Source: CAVSVP01 sp963731125 (GTDB taxonomy: Bacteria; Pseudomonadota; Gammaproteobacteria; Competibacterales; Competibacteraceae). From it: a stretch of DNA of 64,000 bases. Numbering within the stretch: position 1 is the first letter of the stretch; each line of letters begins with the position of its first letter. This document shows positions 54,672 through 64,000 of this stretch, piece after piece. The stretch spans positions 124,001 to 188,000 of the forward strand of contig CAVSVP010000032.1 in the NCBI GenBank assembly GCA_963731125.1, in the 5' to 3' direction. The notes beneath the pieces were generated by a model that made no database searches, had not been told where the DNA came from, and saw nothing but the letters and a program-made list of their open reading frames with translations. Both the position numbers and the translations under genes were made by a program.

Positions 54672-57600
54672 TTAAAAAGTATCTCGGCTAACGTGGCTAC
54701 TCGAATATTCATTTATCCAACACAGCGTATTGACCAGAGCCATTTGCTCTACCGTTTCACACTTGATTTTCATCAGCTCGGGGCTTGCCACCAAAATTGC
54801 CAGGCAACGGGCGCGGGTGATGGCTACATTCAGACGGTGCTTGCTGTACAGAAACTCAATCTGCCGCGGAAGATAATCACCGCTTGAAGTCGCCAGCGAG
54901 ATGATAACGACTTGGGCCTCCTGGCCCTGGAACTTGTCCACCGTGCCCACGCGGGCTGCCTCCGGCAGGACCTGCTGCAGCAAATTAACCTGCATGTTGT
55001 AGGGGGCGACCACAAGTATCTCCTCGGGAATCAGCTGCCGGATGTTTCCCTCACGGTCCTGATAGCTGTGGTTGAGAAGCTCTAAATAAAGCGATTCGAC
55101 GATGTGTGCTTCCTCCCGGCTACACTGGGAACAGCCATCGTGATTAACCGCGACAAAACTGATTCCCGTAGGCCGCAGCCCTGGGTGCTTACCCTGTTTT
55201 AAAATTAGTCGCTGGTTTCGGTTGCGCACTTCGGCGCGCAGCCTTTTATCGTAAACGGCTTCCGAGATAAAGCGGCAGAGGTCGTCATGCAGCCGCCAGG
55301 TCGTGTCAAGAAAAACGCCTTTTTCTGGGGCAATGGTGGCTTCGCCGTCGAGAAGAAACTCCAGAGCAGACTCCCCCGAACGCCCGGGGTGAATGCCTTG
55401 AATGGGCTGCGGAAGCTGCATCTGGTCTCCTAACAGAATAAGGTTCCGGGCGCTCATCCCCATAGCGATTAAGTTGGCCAGCGCCACTTGGCCGGCTTCG
55501 TCGATGCAGAGGTAATCCAGCGATTGCTCCAGGGCTGGGCGGGCAAACAGCCAGGCGGTGCCGGCGATTAGACCCACTGTGCTGGTATCGGCCGCTGAAT
55601 TGTCAAAAATGTCTTCAATGAAATCTCCGTTAAAGCAGGAATCCGGCTTGCTCTTATTGGATTTCTTGATACCGCGGAACTGAAAACCGGCTTCATGAGC
55701 GCGCTTCTCGACGGCATGCAGCAGATTATTAATTGCCTTATGGCTGTTGGAGGAGACCCCCACCCGAAAGCCCTGGCGCAGGAGGTCGACGATAAGGTGG
55801 GAACCGAGGTAAGTCTTGCCCGCTCCCGGCGGACCTTGAATAAATAAATAGCTATTATCCAGATGGCTTGCCGCGTTGAGAATCTGCTGTGCTAGGTGTT
55901 GTGAGGCGGAACCATCCACAATCGGTTTGCCCGGCTGCTGGCCGCGGATACGCGGCAGTTCCCGGTGGATGATGCTCAGCAGTGCCGGGTAAAGGCGGTT
56001 GTCGGCAATGACACTGTCCGCAAAACGGTAAAGCGCTTCCCGAAGCGCTTTGGTATTAACCGGACCGGTGGGACCGATGGATAGCGTTGCGGGCGCGGTT
56101 GCTCCGCTGAGCTTTAACTGAACCTGTCGTTTTGCCTCATCGATAGCCTCGATGGTTCCCAGATTTTCCAATGTATCCGTGCTGCGGACACTTTCTCCAG
56201 CCTTTAGCTTGAACTCCTGCTCGGGATAGCCATAGGTATAGATAAACCGCTTTTTCACCGGGACGCCGGGACACTGAAGATCCAGCACCAGACCGGCTAG
56301 GCAGTCGGGATCTTCGATAAGTTCTTCCACGGTCATCTCGCGGCGGGAAAACATTGTCCACCACTGAGGTTTGGCCGCCCGCCGATGAAACTCGAGCAGC
56401 TGGCAAGTGAGTTCGCGGACGTGGTGCTCGGGTCCCCATTCCGCCCGGTCTTCGGGCAGCTCACCGAGTAACTGTTGCTCGTAGCGGGCAAGCCGGGCCT
56501 CATCCTCCTGGCGTTGGGTTGACTTTGAGTCACTATCGGCTTCGCTTTCCGTCGAGAACCAGGACAAATCGGCGGGACGCAGCCCAAGCAGCCATTCCAG
56601 CAGCAGATAGGTGGAACGGCAGTCATCCCGGTTGTAATCCCGGATCTGGTCCAGCAACTTGGAATCGTGCGTGTCTCGCCACTTTTCATAGTAGACGATG
56701 CTGGTGCCGGCCTGTTTCACCTCGCCCGTTCTGGCTTCCATGTAAAACCGCTCCAGGTTCTTGATGGAATAGCGGGGCTCGGAAATCATCAACGCTTCAC
56801 GCACCACCCGGTAAAGATCCACCAACCGGTGCTCACGAAGCAGCTGATCCAGCTCGGCCTCGCGGGTGCCATAAAGGGACATCAGCCGCTTGAGGGCTGT
56901 CTCCTCATAATGCCCGTAGTGGTAGATATGCAGATTGGGATGCTGGCGCAGGCGCTCTGTCACGAAATCCATAAACCGGGTAAAGCTTTGTTTCTCCTCT
57001 CGGGTATCATGGGCCCACAGATCCCAGAAGCGCCACTCGCCCTGCTCCCGGTAATACATCCCAAAGAGATACTCCAAGCCGCCCAACTCCAGGGGATCAC
57101 CTTCAAGGTCCAGAAAAATATCCCCTTCGTCCGGCTTAGGCAGGCGGGCCAGGCCACACAGCCGGCAGGGATCATAGGCAAGCAGCTCGTACTGGTTCGC
57201 GCCGGTTTCGCGTCGCGTCAGCTGCAGGGCGGCCTGCTTGCTTAGCCGCTGCAGCGTTCCTTTTGCCAGGCGAACGTTGGGTATATCTTCGGTGAGGTTG
57301 GCGAGCTGCGCTAAGGTATAGATGCCCTGCTCCTGCAGTTTGCGAATCTGCACCCGGGTGATATTGGCAACCTGGCACAGGTGGTCGTCCTCATGCCAAC
57401 GCGCCTCGCAATGCTCCTGCCAGTGGCAGAGCTCGCAGTGGGCGCAGGGTTGCGGGTAGGTGGGCGGCGGCGCATCGCCACGCATACGAGAATCGAAACT
57501 GCGCTGGATCACCTGGTAATAATGCAAGAAATCCTGGACCCGGTAATTGCGCTCGGTGCCGTCGCCTAACACTAAATGCATCAGGTAAGGCCAGGCGCCC

Positions 57601-58076
57601 TGTGCTTCGGCAAGCAACCCGGTATAGAAGCAAAGCTGGATCAGAAACTTAGCTCGCGGGCTGCGGGCCAGCTTGGTGTCTATGACTTCATAGCTGTAAT
57701 CACCCAGCTTGGAGGGCCGCGGCACTCGGCACAGGAAATCGGCGTGCCCGGCGAAGTTTTCCCGGCATAGGGTGGCCTGATAAATAACCTCAGCTTCTGC
57801 CCGCATCGCCTCCCGGGTGGCCTCGTTTGCCTGCTGAAGCGTCTGGCCGTTGGGCCTAATCTCGACAATCTTCCTGCCCGCGCGCTGCAGCGCGCGAAGA
57901 TAAGCCTGCTCGTGGCCAAATCCGCGCGCTTGGAGCAGCTGGACATACTCGTCAGTGCCGGTGCGAGGCTCTGGCGCAGCAAGATTAAGCAGATCAAGAG
58001 AGCCGAGATGAACGCACTCGAGATGGTTCACAAGATCGGTGGCGGAAAAGATCAGGCCTTCCACTTGTTTCTGCAC
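54672..58076 (-). CDS. RecB-like nuclease (TM0106 family) fused to Upf1/Dna2-like helicase
   Basis: The 1134-residue protein begins with a TM0106-type RecB-like region (about 1-300) that has a Cys cluster in CAHCELCHWQEHC, possibly an iron-sulfur site. An RNase H-like YprB domain follows (about 318-500; DIFLDLEGDPLELGGLEYLFG). The C-terminal half is a superfamily 1 helicase of the Upf1/Dna2 group: Walker A FIQGPPGAGKTYLGSHL (about 750), DEAG in LCIDEAGQVALANL (about 858), VGTVDKFQGQEAQVVIISL and LNVAITRARC. GGGAGGT lies 6 nt before its GTG start. It joins brxE with a 2 nt gap, so it probably belongs to the BREX operon and acts on phage or damaged DNA. Confidence 0.85.
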   Translation of the reverse strand: MQKQVEGLIFSATDLVNHLECVHLGSLDLLNLAAPEPRTGTDEYVQLLQARGFGHEQAYLRALQRAGRKIVEIRPNGQTLQQANEATREAMRAEAEVIYQATLCRENFAGHADFLCRVPRPSKLGDYSYEVIDTKLARSPRAKFLIQLCFYTGLLAEAQGAWPYLMHLVLGDGTERNYRVQDFLHYYQVIQRSFDSRMRGDAPPPTYPQPCAHCELCHWQEHCEARWHEDDHLCQVANITRVQIRKLQEQGIYTLAQLANLTEDIPNVRLAKGTLQRLSKQAALQLTRRETGANQYELLAYDPCRLCGLARLPKPDEGDIFLDLEGDPLELGGLEYLFGMYYREQGEWRFWDLWAHDTREEKQSFTRFMDFVTERLRQHPNLHIYHYGHYEETALKRLMSLYGTREAELDQLLREHRLVDLYRVVREALMISEPRYSIKNLERFYMEARTGEVKQAGTSIVYYEKWRDTHDSKLLDQIRDYNRDDCRSTYLLLEWLLGLRPADLSWFSTESEADSDSKSTQRQEDEARLARYEQQLLGELPEDRAEWGPEHHVRELTCQLLEFHRRAAKPQWWTMFSRREMTVEELIEDPDCLAGLVLDLQCPGVPVKKRFIYTYGYPEQEFKLKAGESVRSTDTLENLGTIEAIDEAKRQVQLKLSGATAPATLSIGPTGPVNTKALREALYRFADSVIADNRLYPALLSIIHRELPRIRGQQPGKPIVDGSASQHLAQQILNAASHLDNSYLFIQGPPGAGKTYLGSHLIVDLLRQGFRVGVSSNSHKAINNLLHAVEKRAHEAGFQFRGIKKSNKSKPDSCFNGDFIEDIFDNSAADTSTVGLIAGTAWLFARPALEQSLDYLCIDEAGQVALANLIAMGMSARNLILLGDQMQLPQPIQGIHPGRSGESALEFLLDGEATIAPEKGVFLDTTWRLHDDLCRFISEAVYDKRLRAEVRNRNQRLILKQGKHPGLRPTGISFVAVNHDGCSQCSREEAHIVESLYLELLNHSYQDREGNIRQLIPEEILVVAPYNMQVNLLQQVLPEAARVGTVDKFQGQEAQVVIISLATSSGDYLPRQIEFLYSKHRLNVAITRARCLAILVASPELMKIKCETVEQMALVNTLCWINEYSSSHVSRDTF

Positions 58077-58168
58077 GATTTTACCTCCCTGGATGGCACG
58101 CTAGCGAAACTACGGGCGGAAGTCAATTTCAGCTCGACATCTGGGCCGCTACATGTATGCGCTCGCAT

Positions 58169-61100
58169 TCACCGCTGCACCGCGATATTACAAAGCACAA
58201 CTTCCCACTCGTCGGCCTTGCACAGGCTTTCCCATTGGGTTCCTTGGGTCTGTTTCTTGGTACGCGTGACGATGGCGCTTACCGTCACCTCATAGGCTTT
58301 ACCCCGGGGAAGATCGCATTTTCGAGCGAGTCTTCCTACCGTCATCCCCTGACGGTTGCGCAATTCCCTTTTGCCCTCGAACTGCACGAGGTCGAGGCGA
58401 TCACCGACCCGGAGTTGGCGGATGGCCTCGTAGACGGGATGGGACGGCGGTTTGCGTCCCGCGAAGCTGAGATCGACGTCCGCGAGACCGAGCAGTTTGT
58501 AATGCTTATTTAGCTCCGGCGCTACCGGAGGCAGGGTGAAAGGTTTCGTTCGCAACAGATAGTCGCCCTCTTCGAGCTCTGCGGTCAAGGGATTGGGACG
58601 TTGGCTGACCTCACAAAAAGTGAGTGTTTCCTTGGCCCGCGTCATGCCCACATAGTAGAGACGCCGTTCCTCCCCCTTCGCATCCACTCGCCAATCGCCG
58701 CCGTCGAGGATCAGCACATGCTTGAACTCCCGGCCTTTGGCGCCATGCACGGTGGAGAGATTCAAGCGTCCGGCCTGGCTGTTGCGGGATTCGATACCGT
58801 ATTCGTAAATCCATTCCAGGGCGTGACTGACCGGAATCGGCGTTGCTTTCCACGTGTCTTCGATCTCACTGACGCACTGCTCCAGCAACTCCATCCAGGG
58901 ATTGCCTATCGCCTGGTGTCTCCGCACCCACCGGGTGAGGGCGCCGTTGCGCAGCAGCTGTCTGCGCCGCCGGGCGTGCAGCAGACGAATCAACGCCTGA
59001 CCCTCCCGGGTCTTATGCAAATCCGGTTGCCCACTGGATGCGCCGTTCTCGACGGCGAGATAGGGAATGCCCTGCCATTCCAGGTAGGCGCGGACCGGCT
59101 GCAGTGTGGCATGAGTACGTGCGAAAACCGCAAAATCAGACCAATCCGCTGTCTTATCCAGGGCTTTGAACCGTTCCAGCTCGCCCATGGCTATCTGGAC
59201 TTGCTGATTGAGGTTTTGCGGTACTTGCAGACCCTGAACGCGACCTCTCGCCACCGGATCGAGAGAGCACCAGCGACCACCGGGGGGGCTGTTCCGGCGC
59301 GCGAAGTTGATACGAATGGGATGATCGATTTTTAGCCGCCCTTGATTACGCTGGATAATTTCATTGGACGCTGAAATGATATGCTGCGTCGATCGATAAT
59401 TCTCAACCAGATATTCCGTTTTAGCGTCATAGTCCTTCTCGAAACGCTGGAGGAAGGCAACGTTGGTGTGCCGGAAAGCATAGATATTCTGATCGTCGTC
59501 GCCCACCGCCAAGATGGTCAGCTTGGCCTCGCTGTCCCGTTTGGTCCGCCCGGTAAGGGCGCTGATGAGCGCGTACTGGATCTCGTCGATATCCTGGTAC
59601 TCATCCACCAAGATATAGCGATAACCGCGCAGCAGGCGATCGCGCAACTCGTCCGGATCGGTACCGATCTCGGCCCGCCCCTCTAACAGATCAATCGCTT
59701 TGTGAAGTAGTGCATCAAAATTAACCGCTTCACCAGCCTCAGACGCCGCCGCTAGGCTAGCTCCGGTCAGGCGTAGCGCCAGGGCGTGGTAAGTCAACAC
59801 TGTGACCCCGTAGGCTTCTTCGCCGATCAGGCCATATAAGCGCCGCCGTACTTCGTAGGCGGCGGAACGGTTAAAGGCCAGCGTAATGATGCTTTCTGCC
59901 GGAACCCGCAGAACCCGCAGGAGATAGGCAACGCGGTGGACGATGATACGCGTTTTTCCCGAGCCGGGGCCGGCGAGGATAAGCCGGTTGATTTCGGTTT
60001 TCTCCGCGACTAATTGTTCCTGTAAGGGATGCTTGAGCTCGGCGACGATGCGCCGATAAGATTCCTCTGTGGTGGCCAGATCGAGCAGGTTGCGCCGGCT
60101 GGCAAAATAGCGGCGGATAAAATCGCTCTTGGGCAGCGTAAAATAAGCTGCCACCAATGCCAACGCATCGCCGAGTTTGTTGAGGCCCAGGCGCGCATAC
60201 TCTTGCATCACATGAACCTGAAAGTTCTTCTCCCGGTAGTGCTCATCCAGCGGCACGAAATCCGCTTTAACAAAGCGGCGTTTCGGGTCTTCGGCAGCTA
60301 GCTCGATAGTCATGGCCGCGCGGAATATGGTCTTACCGCGATCCACCATCAGCGACTGGGTGTCGTGCAGGTAAAGCAACCCTTGTTCTATGGCCTTAGG
60401 GGGGTTCTTTAGCCAGCCGGCAAGGTCGATATCGGCGCACATCACATGGGCGAGTTCACCGAGCGTGCTGGCCACGCGCAGATCCACACCCTTGGTAGTG
60501 GCCGGCAGCTTTCCCAGGAGATAATGCAAAAGCGCCTGGGCAACGGCTTGGCGCTTTGCGGCAATTTCCCGGATCTGCCGCCAGCTCCTGCGGGCCTTAA
60601 CGCGAAGATAATTCCGCTGGTAAACCCGGATATCGAACAAGGCGCGCTGTGCCTGCGCTTCGCCAAAGTTACGGCTCATGGTACGCAGCAACGTCATGAT
60701 CTGATCAGGAATCACCTCAAATTCTGTCCTGCGCTGCAATTCCTGACAGATCTTGCCCATGTGCATCTCCAGCCATGCTTCCTGGTCAGCGTCCGGCGCC
60801 AATTCCGACAGCAGCGCAAGGAGCGCTGCTTCAATACGACTGACTCGTCGCAGGCGCTCCAATGAGGCATCTTTTACGCCTTTGCGCAATAGCACCGTCA
60901 ACCCGATATCATTGGTCAAGACCCCGCTTTCTTCCAAACCATGTAAGACCTGCAGGCATTCTTCGCCACGCAGGCCGGTCTGCTGCATCAGCTCATCGGT
61001 GCTAATGCCATCGTCCGCATTGGTGTTTAGAATAATGGCGGCAATATCGAGATATTTCCGGCGCTGATTAGCGGGAAGATGTTGCTGTCGAAGCCGTTGT

Positions 61101-63433
61101 TCGATCTTCTCGAGGGAGGATATCTTTAAACTCGCCGGAAAAACAGAGGTGCGGTTTGCATTGCGCTGTAAGAAGCGGCGCCGTTCCAGCCATGCGATCG
61201 CCGTTTTGACCTTCGTTTCGGCGTCGGGGTTAGCGGGCTCGATCTCGGTGTCGATGGCTTCTTCGGCAAGAATCTCTCCGGCGGTGATGATAATTTCCCT
61301 GGATTTAAACCGGTTAGCCCGTCGCCGTAATGCCTTTAGGATCTCGGCGATGTCTTTGCGAGACAACCGGGAGCGCGCCGTCAGAGAAAACTGGGTTTCC
61401 ATGTCTTCCTCGTCATAGAGCAGAATGCAGCGCGACTGTTGCATATCCCTCCCTGCCCGGCCCGATTCCTGGAGATAGTTCTCCAGAGATCCCGGGATCT
61501 CCGCGTGAATGACGACGCGCACATCGGGCTTGTCCACCCCCATACCAAACGCATTGGTCGCCACGATGACGCGCCGTTCGCCGTTGATAAAGGCTTGCTG
61601 TATGTCTTTCTTTAGACCGGGATCGAGACCCGCGTGAAACGGCGCGCAGCTCCAGTCCATCGCTTTGAGGAAAGACGCGACCTCCTCGGTGCTCTTGCGT
61701 CTCGCGGTGAAGACAATGGCACCCCCTTCGACCGGCTTCAGCTCCTTCTCCAGCAGGGCATGGATCAGCGGGAATTTCTCGGCTTTCTTTACCGCGAGCA
61801 CCTCGAAATGGAGATTCATCCGTTCATGGCCGCCGATGTAGTGCCGCAAGTCAATACCCAACGCTTCCTTGAAGTGCCCATTGAGGTCGCCGATGACCTC
61901 CTGCTTAGCGGTCGCGGTGAAGCAAGCAACCGGCGGCAGGGCCGCCCTGTAGCGCTCGCGAATAAAGCGCGAGACATACAGATAATCGGTGCGAAAATCG
62001 TGTCCCCATTTCGAGAGGCAGTGGGCCTCGTCAAATACCCAGGCCCCGATTTCCCGGGTCTTGATGGCCTCTGTAAAGCTGCGATTGCGAAATTGCTCTG
62101 GCGAGACCAGCAGAATGCCGATATCGCCCAAGCGAATCTTGGCGAGGACATCGCGGCGCTCCGGCATGGAGAGCAGGCCGTTTAGGGCGGCAGAGCAGAA
62201 AATGCCCTGCCTCACTAAATTGTCCACCTGGTCCTTCATCAGGGACTGGAGGGGTGAGACAATGATGGTCAAACTATTAGACCGCCAGTAGCGAGCTAGG
62301 GCGGGAAGCTGGTAGCACAGCGATTTGCCGCCGCCGGTGGGCAGAATCGCCAGGAGATTTTCCCGCGCCATGCCACCTTTGACGATATCCTCCTGTAACG
62401 AGCCGCCCGTGGCGTTCACGGGGTGGGGGCGAAATGCCTGAAAACCGAAGCATCGCTTTAATTCGTGGGTCGCATCGTGGTAGCGACGGCAATACGAGCA
62501 CGCTGGCTGACCGCAGGAGGTATCGCGTAACTCCCGGATAAGCTGGTGCGTTACGGGGTAGCGATGCCTTACCCAAGGCGGCAACACGGAATTACCACCC
62601 GCTACCCGCAACCACGCGAGTACATACGCTAGGGGCAGGTGGTAGGCGGGGTCGCTCAGCTCCACTTCCAACAGACGTGCAAGCCGGCTAGCACAGACTT
62701 TCTCACGAGTCAGCACCGCCAAATGATCGCGCACCGCTGCCGGCGACGGAGGGTTTGTACCGCTGATATCCGCAAATAGGCGCTGGTAGTCAGCCTTCGG
62801 CGTTGCCGATAGCAAAAAATGGTAACAGGCAAATTCCCGGGGATTCTCGCGGTGCAGTTGCTCGAAGGCGGCGAGCTGGTCGCAGAACAGGCGAAAGCTT
62901 AGCTGAGCATCCCGTAACGGGTCATTGCGCGAGTCGGTTAAGAGCTTATAGTCCTTAACCAGGCTGTGATAGGGATTCTGGGGAAAGGCCAGGGGTGAGA
63001 GCCAGAGGGTATCGATAACAGGCAGATCGTGCAGGGCTAGTTCCGGATAAAGCTTTTCCAGGACAGGCAGGTCGTGGTCGACGATGTTGTGGCCCAACAC
63101 GAACGATGCGTCCTGCGCCAACTCATCCAGAGCGGCACCAGCTTCCCTGGCGGAGAAATCGCCCCAGAACGCCTTGGACACGCTGGAGTCGGCCCGCCAG
63201 GCACCGATCTTAAGTATTCGCGTCTCGGCTGCCACCGAGGTTTCAATATCCAGACAAAGACCGCTTGGCCGAAATGCTTTGCTAACCTGCTCTGGAATGG
63301 AGGCGCTTCTTATCCCCAAAAAACGCCGTTGACGCCTACCAAGCTTTAGCAGCATCCGTGGGAACAGGTAGCGAACCCGAGCAAGTTGAGCAACCAGCAG
63401 AGAAGTTACACTACCCGCTCGTAGGCTTACCAT
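58169..63433 (-). CDS. DEDD exonuclease - RecQ helicase - UvrD helicase fusion
   Basis: This 1754-residue protein holds three enzymes. An N-terminal DEDD exonuclease (about 55-200) shows LCLDIET (D62, E64), VLGHNIVDHD and NDPLRDAQLSF. A RecQ helicase (about 340-710) has LLAILPTGGGKSLCYQLPAL (about 368), FDEAHCLSKWGHDFR (about 468) and the QESGRAGRD motif. After a long middle region comes a UvrD-type helicase (about 1130-1640) with LILAGPGSGKTRII (about 1156), ILVDEYQDIDEIQ (about 1278), STVHGAKGREFKHVL and YYVGMTRAKE. All key motifs are intact. The start may be ATG 63433 or 63355. The next gene, 92 nt downstream, is the nuclease-helicase, so this is probably the first gene of the extended BREX operon. 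Confidence 0.88.
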   Translation of the reverse strand: MVSLRAGSVTSLLVAQLARVRYLFPRMLLKLGRRQRRFLGIRSASIPEQVSKAFRPSGLCLDIETSVAAETRILKIGAWRADSSVSKAFWGDFSAREAGAALDELAQDASFVLGHNIVDHDLPVLEKLYPELALHDLPVIDTLWLSPLAFPQNPYHSLVKDYKLLTDSRNDPLRDAQLSFRLFCDQLAAFEQLHRENPREFACYHFLLSATPKADYQRLFADISGTNPPSPAAVRDHLAVLTREKVCASRLARLLEVELSDPAYHLPLAYVLAWLRVAGGNSVLPPWVRHRYPVTHQLIRELRDTSCGQPACSYCRRYHDATHELKRCFGFQAFRPHPVNATGGSLQEDIVKGGMARENLLAILPTGGGKSLCYQLPALARYWRSNSLTIIVSPLQSLMKDQVDNLVRQGIFCSAALNGLLSMPERRDVLAKIRLGDIGILLVSPEQFRNRSFTEAIKTREIGAWVFDEAHCLSKWGHDFRTDYLYVSRFIRERYRAALPPVACFTATAKQEVIGDLNGHFKEALGIDLRHYIGGHERMNLHFEVLAVKKAEKFPLIHALLEKELKPVEGGAIVFTARRKSTEEVASFLKAMDWSCAPFHAGLDPGLKKDIQQAFINGERRVIVATNAFGMGVDKPDVRVVIHAEIPGSLENYLQESGRAGRDMQQSRCILLYDEEDMETQFSLTARSRLSRKDIAEILKALRRRANRFKSREIIITAGEILAEEAIDTEIEPANPDAETKVKTAIAWLERRRFLQRNANRTSVFPASLKISSLEKIEQRLRQQHLPANQRRKYLDIAAIILNTNADDGISTDELMQQTGLRGEECLQVLHGLEESGVLTNDIGLTVLLRKGVKDASLERLRRVSRIEAALLALLSELAPDADQEAWLEMHMGKICQELQRRTEFEVIPDQIMTLLRTMSRNFGEAQAQRALFDIRVYQRNYLRVKARRSWRQIREIAAKRQAVAQALLHYLLGKLPATTKGVDLRVASTLGELAHVMCADIDLAGWLKNPPKAIEQGLLYLHDTQSLMVDRGKTIFRAAMTIELAAEDPKRRFVKADFVPLDEHYREKNFQVHVMQEYARLGLNKLGDALALVAAYFTLPKSDFIRRYFASRRNLLDLATTEESYRRIVAELKHPLQEQLVAEKTEINRLILAGPGSGKTRIIVHRVAYLLRVLRVPAESIITLAFNRSAAYEVRRRLYGLIGEEAYGVTVLTYHALALRLTGASLAAASEAGEAVNFDALLHKAIDLLEGRAEIGTDPDELRDRLLRGYRYILVDEYQDIDEIQYALISALTGRTKRDSEAKLTILAVGDDDQNIYAFRHTNVAFLQRFEKDYDAKTEYLVENYRSTQHIISASNEIIQRNQGRLKIDHPIRINFARRNSPPGGRWCSLDPVARGRVQGLQVPQNLNQQVQIAMGELERFKALDKTADWSDFAVFARTHATLQPVRAYLEWQGIPYLAVENGASSGQPDLHKTREGQALIRLLHARRRRQLLRNGALTRWVRRHQAIGNPWMELLEQCVSEIEDTWKATPIPVSHALEWIYEYGIESRNSQAGRLNLSTVHGAKGREFKHVLILDGGDWRVDAKGEERRLYYVGMTRAKETLTFCEVSQRPNPLTAELEEGDYLLRTKPFTLPPVAPELNKHYKLLGLADVDLSFAGRKPPSHPVYEAIRQLRVGDRLDLVQFEGKRELRNRQGMTVGRLARKCDLPRGKAYEVTVSAIVTRTKKQTQGTQWESLCKADEWEVVLCNIAVQR

Positions 63434-63475
63434 GGTCCTGTGTCTATCGGGCTCACCGCCCGGATTATCATAATG

Positions 63476-64000
63476 CTAGCGTTTTGTTTCGAGCGCTTCG
63501 AGACCGCTGAGGGCGAGTTGGTATTCAGGATTCCGCTCCAACGCCCGCACGAAATAACTCCGTGCCAGCTCGTCTTTGTCTTGCCCCATGTAGGCTCTGC
63601 CGAGAAAGGCCAGACAGGTGCTAAATCCCCAGCGCGGTTCACTGGGTGTTGCAGGCTGCTGCGCCTCTCTCACAAAGTGGCGTTCAGCCTGCAACAGGTA
63701 CTCGACTCCCTTCTCCACTCCCCCGCCGAGAAAACCAGGAGTAAACAGATAACTGGTGCCGGCCAAATAGTACACACGGGGGTTTTCGGGGGCGATTTGC
63801 GAGGCAAGCTGAAAGTGCTTAAAGACATCTTTTCCCCGCGTAATGCCCCGCAAAGGGTTCATATAAATGCTGATACCAATGAGGGTCCCCAGCAGCGCAT
63901 GACTTTCTCCATGCCGGCTGTCAATCTCAGCGGCCTTCTCCAGCACAGCCATTCCCCTGCGGAGGTACTGTTTCGCGCCATCTTTATCGCGCTGTTCTTC
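63476..64000 (-). CDS. TPR-repeat protein, 5' end outside the window
   Basis: The frame is open to the window edge; only the C-terminal 174 residues are seen. They hold helical repeats of the tetratricopeptide kind: HFQLASQIAPENPRVYYLAG, LGRAYMGQDKDELARSYFVR and ALERNPEYQLALSGLEAL. No catalytic motif is seen. A middle stretch, PGFLGGGVEKGVEYLLQAE, resembles small periplasmic TPR proteins. Its stop lies 42 nt before the RecQ fusion on the same strand, but a link to the defence system is not shown. Confidence 0.7.
   Translation of the reverse strand, partial: EEQRDKDGAKQYLRRGMAVLEKAAEIDSRHGESHALLGTLIGISIYMNPLRGITRGKDVFKHFQLASQIAPENPRVYYLAGTSYLFTPGFLGGGVEKGVEYLLQAERHFVREAQQPATPSEPRWGFSTCLAFLGRAYMGQDKDELARSYFVRALERNPEYQLALSGLEALETKR

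Overview
The window looks like a chromosomal segment of a gammaproteobacterium of roughly 50-55% G+C. The housekeeping gene set points there: clpS-clpA beside infA, rdgC, mnmA-hflD, tmk-holB-pilZ-tatD, miaE and phhB. I cannot name the genus. The GlgE pathway, a B12-type LitR regulator, PdxST and Pseudomonas-like REP sequences suit an environmental lineage better than an enteric one.

Left part (1-17 kb). This is ordinary core genome: a PmtA-like methyltransferase, a thiamine-binding protein, infA, clpA/clpS, phhB, rdgC, a large membrane GGDEF-EAL protein, mnmA-hflD, a LitR/CarH-like regulator divergent from a secreted fasciclin-domain protein, then the run tmk, holB, pilZ, tatD, nudL. Two structured non-coding stretches stand out: a 188 bp interrupted palindrome at 5149-5336 and a possible three-way-junction RNA at 9401-9474.

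Middle part (17-36.8 kb). Three large genes on the minus strand form an alpha-glucan/trehalose operon: glgE, treS fused to maltokinase, and glgX fused to treZ. Then come gcvT, ilvA, a REP pair, a small protein with a lone histidine-kinase phosphoacceptor domain and a four-Cys head, a GT2 glycosyltransferase, miaE, pheA, an unknown 178-residue gene, pdxT-pdxS and a HAD-like phosphatase.

Right part (36.9-63.5 kb). This is a defence island. It opens with two IS5-type transposase remnants and a Phd/VapC toxin-antitoxin pair. Then, all on the minus strand and read right to left, come an exonuclease-RecQ-UvrD fusion of 1754 residues, a RecB-like nuclease/Upf1-like helicase, brxE, brxA, brxB, brxC, a GxxExxY cassette, pglX, a hicB, pglZ and brxL. 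brxE at the head is the mark of type 6 BREX and brxL at the tail is the mark of type 1, so the locus looks like a hybrid. The helicase/nuclease genes are packed against brxE (2 nt gap), which suggests they belong to the system. As it stands the locus looks damaged: pglX carries two frameshifts, and pglZ is interrupted by an internal piece of an IS4-family transposase. TGACCAC heptamer arrays occur three times in the operon. The window ends inside a TPR-repeat gene.

All calls rest on reading the sequence and on family knowledge; no database search was run.
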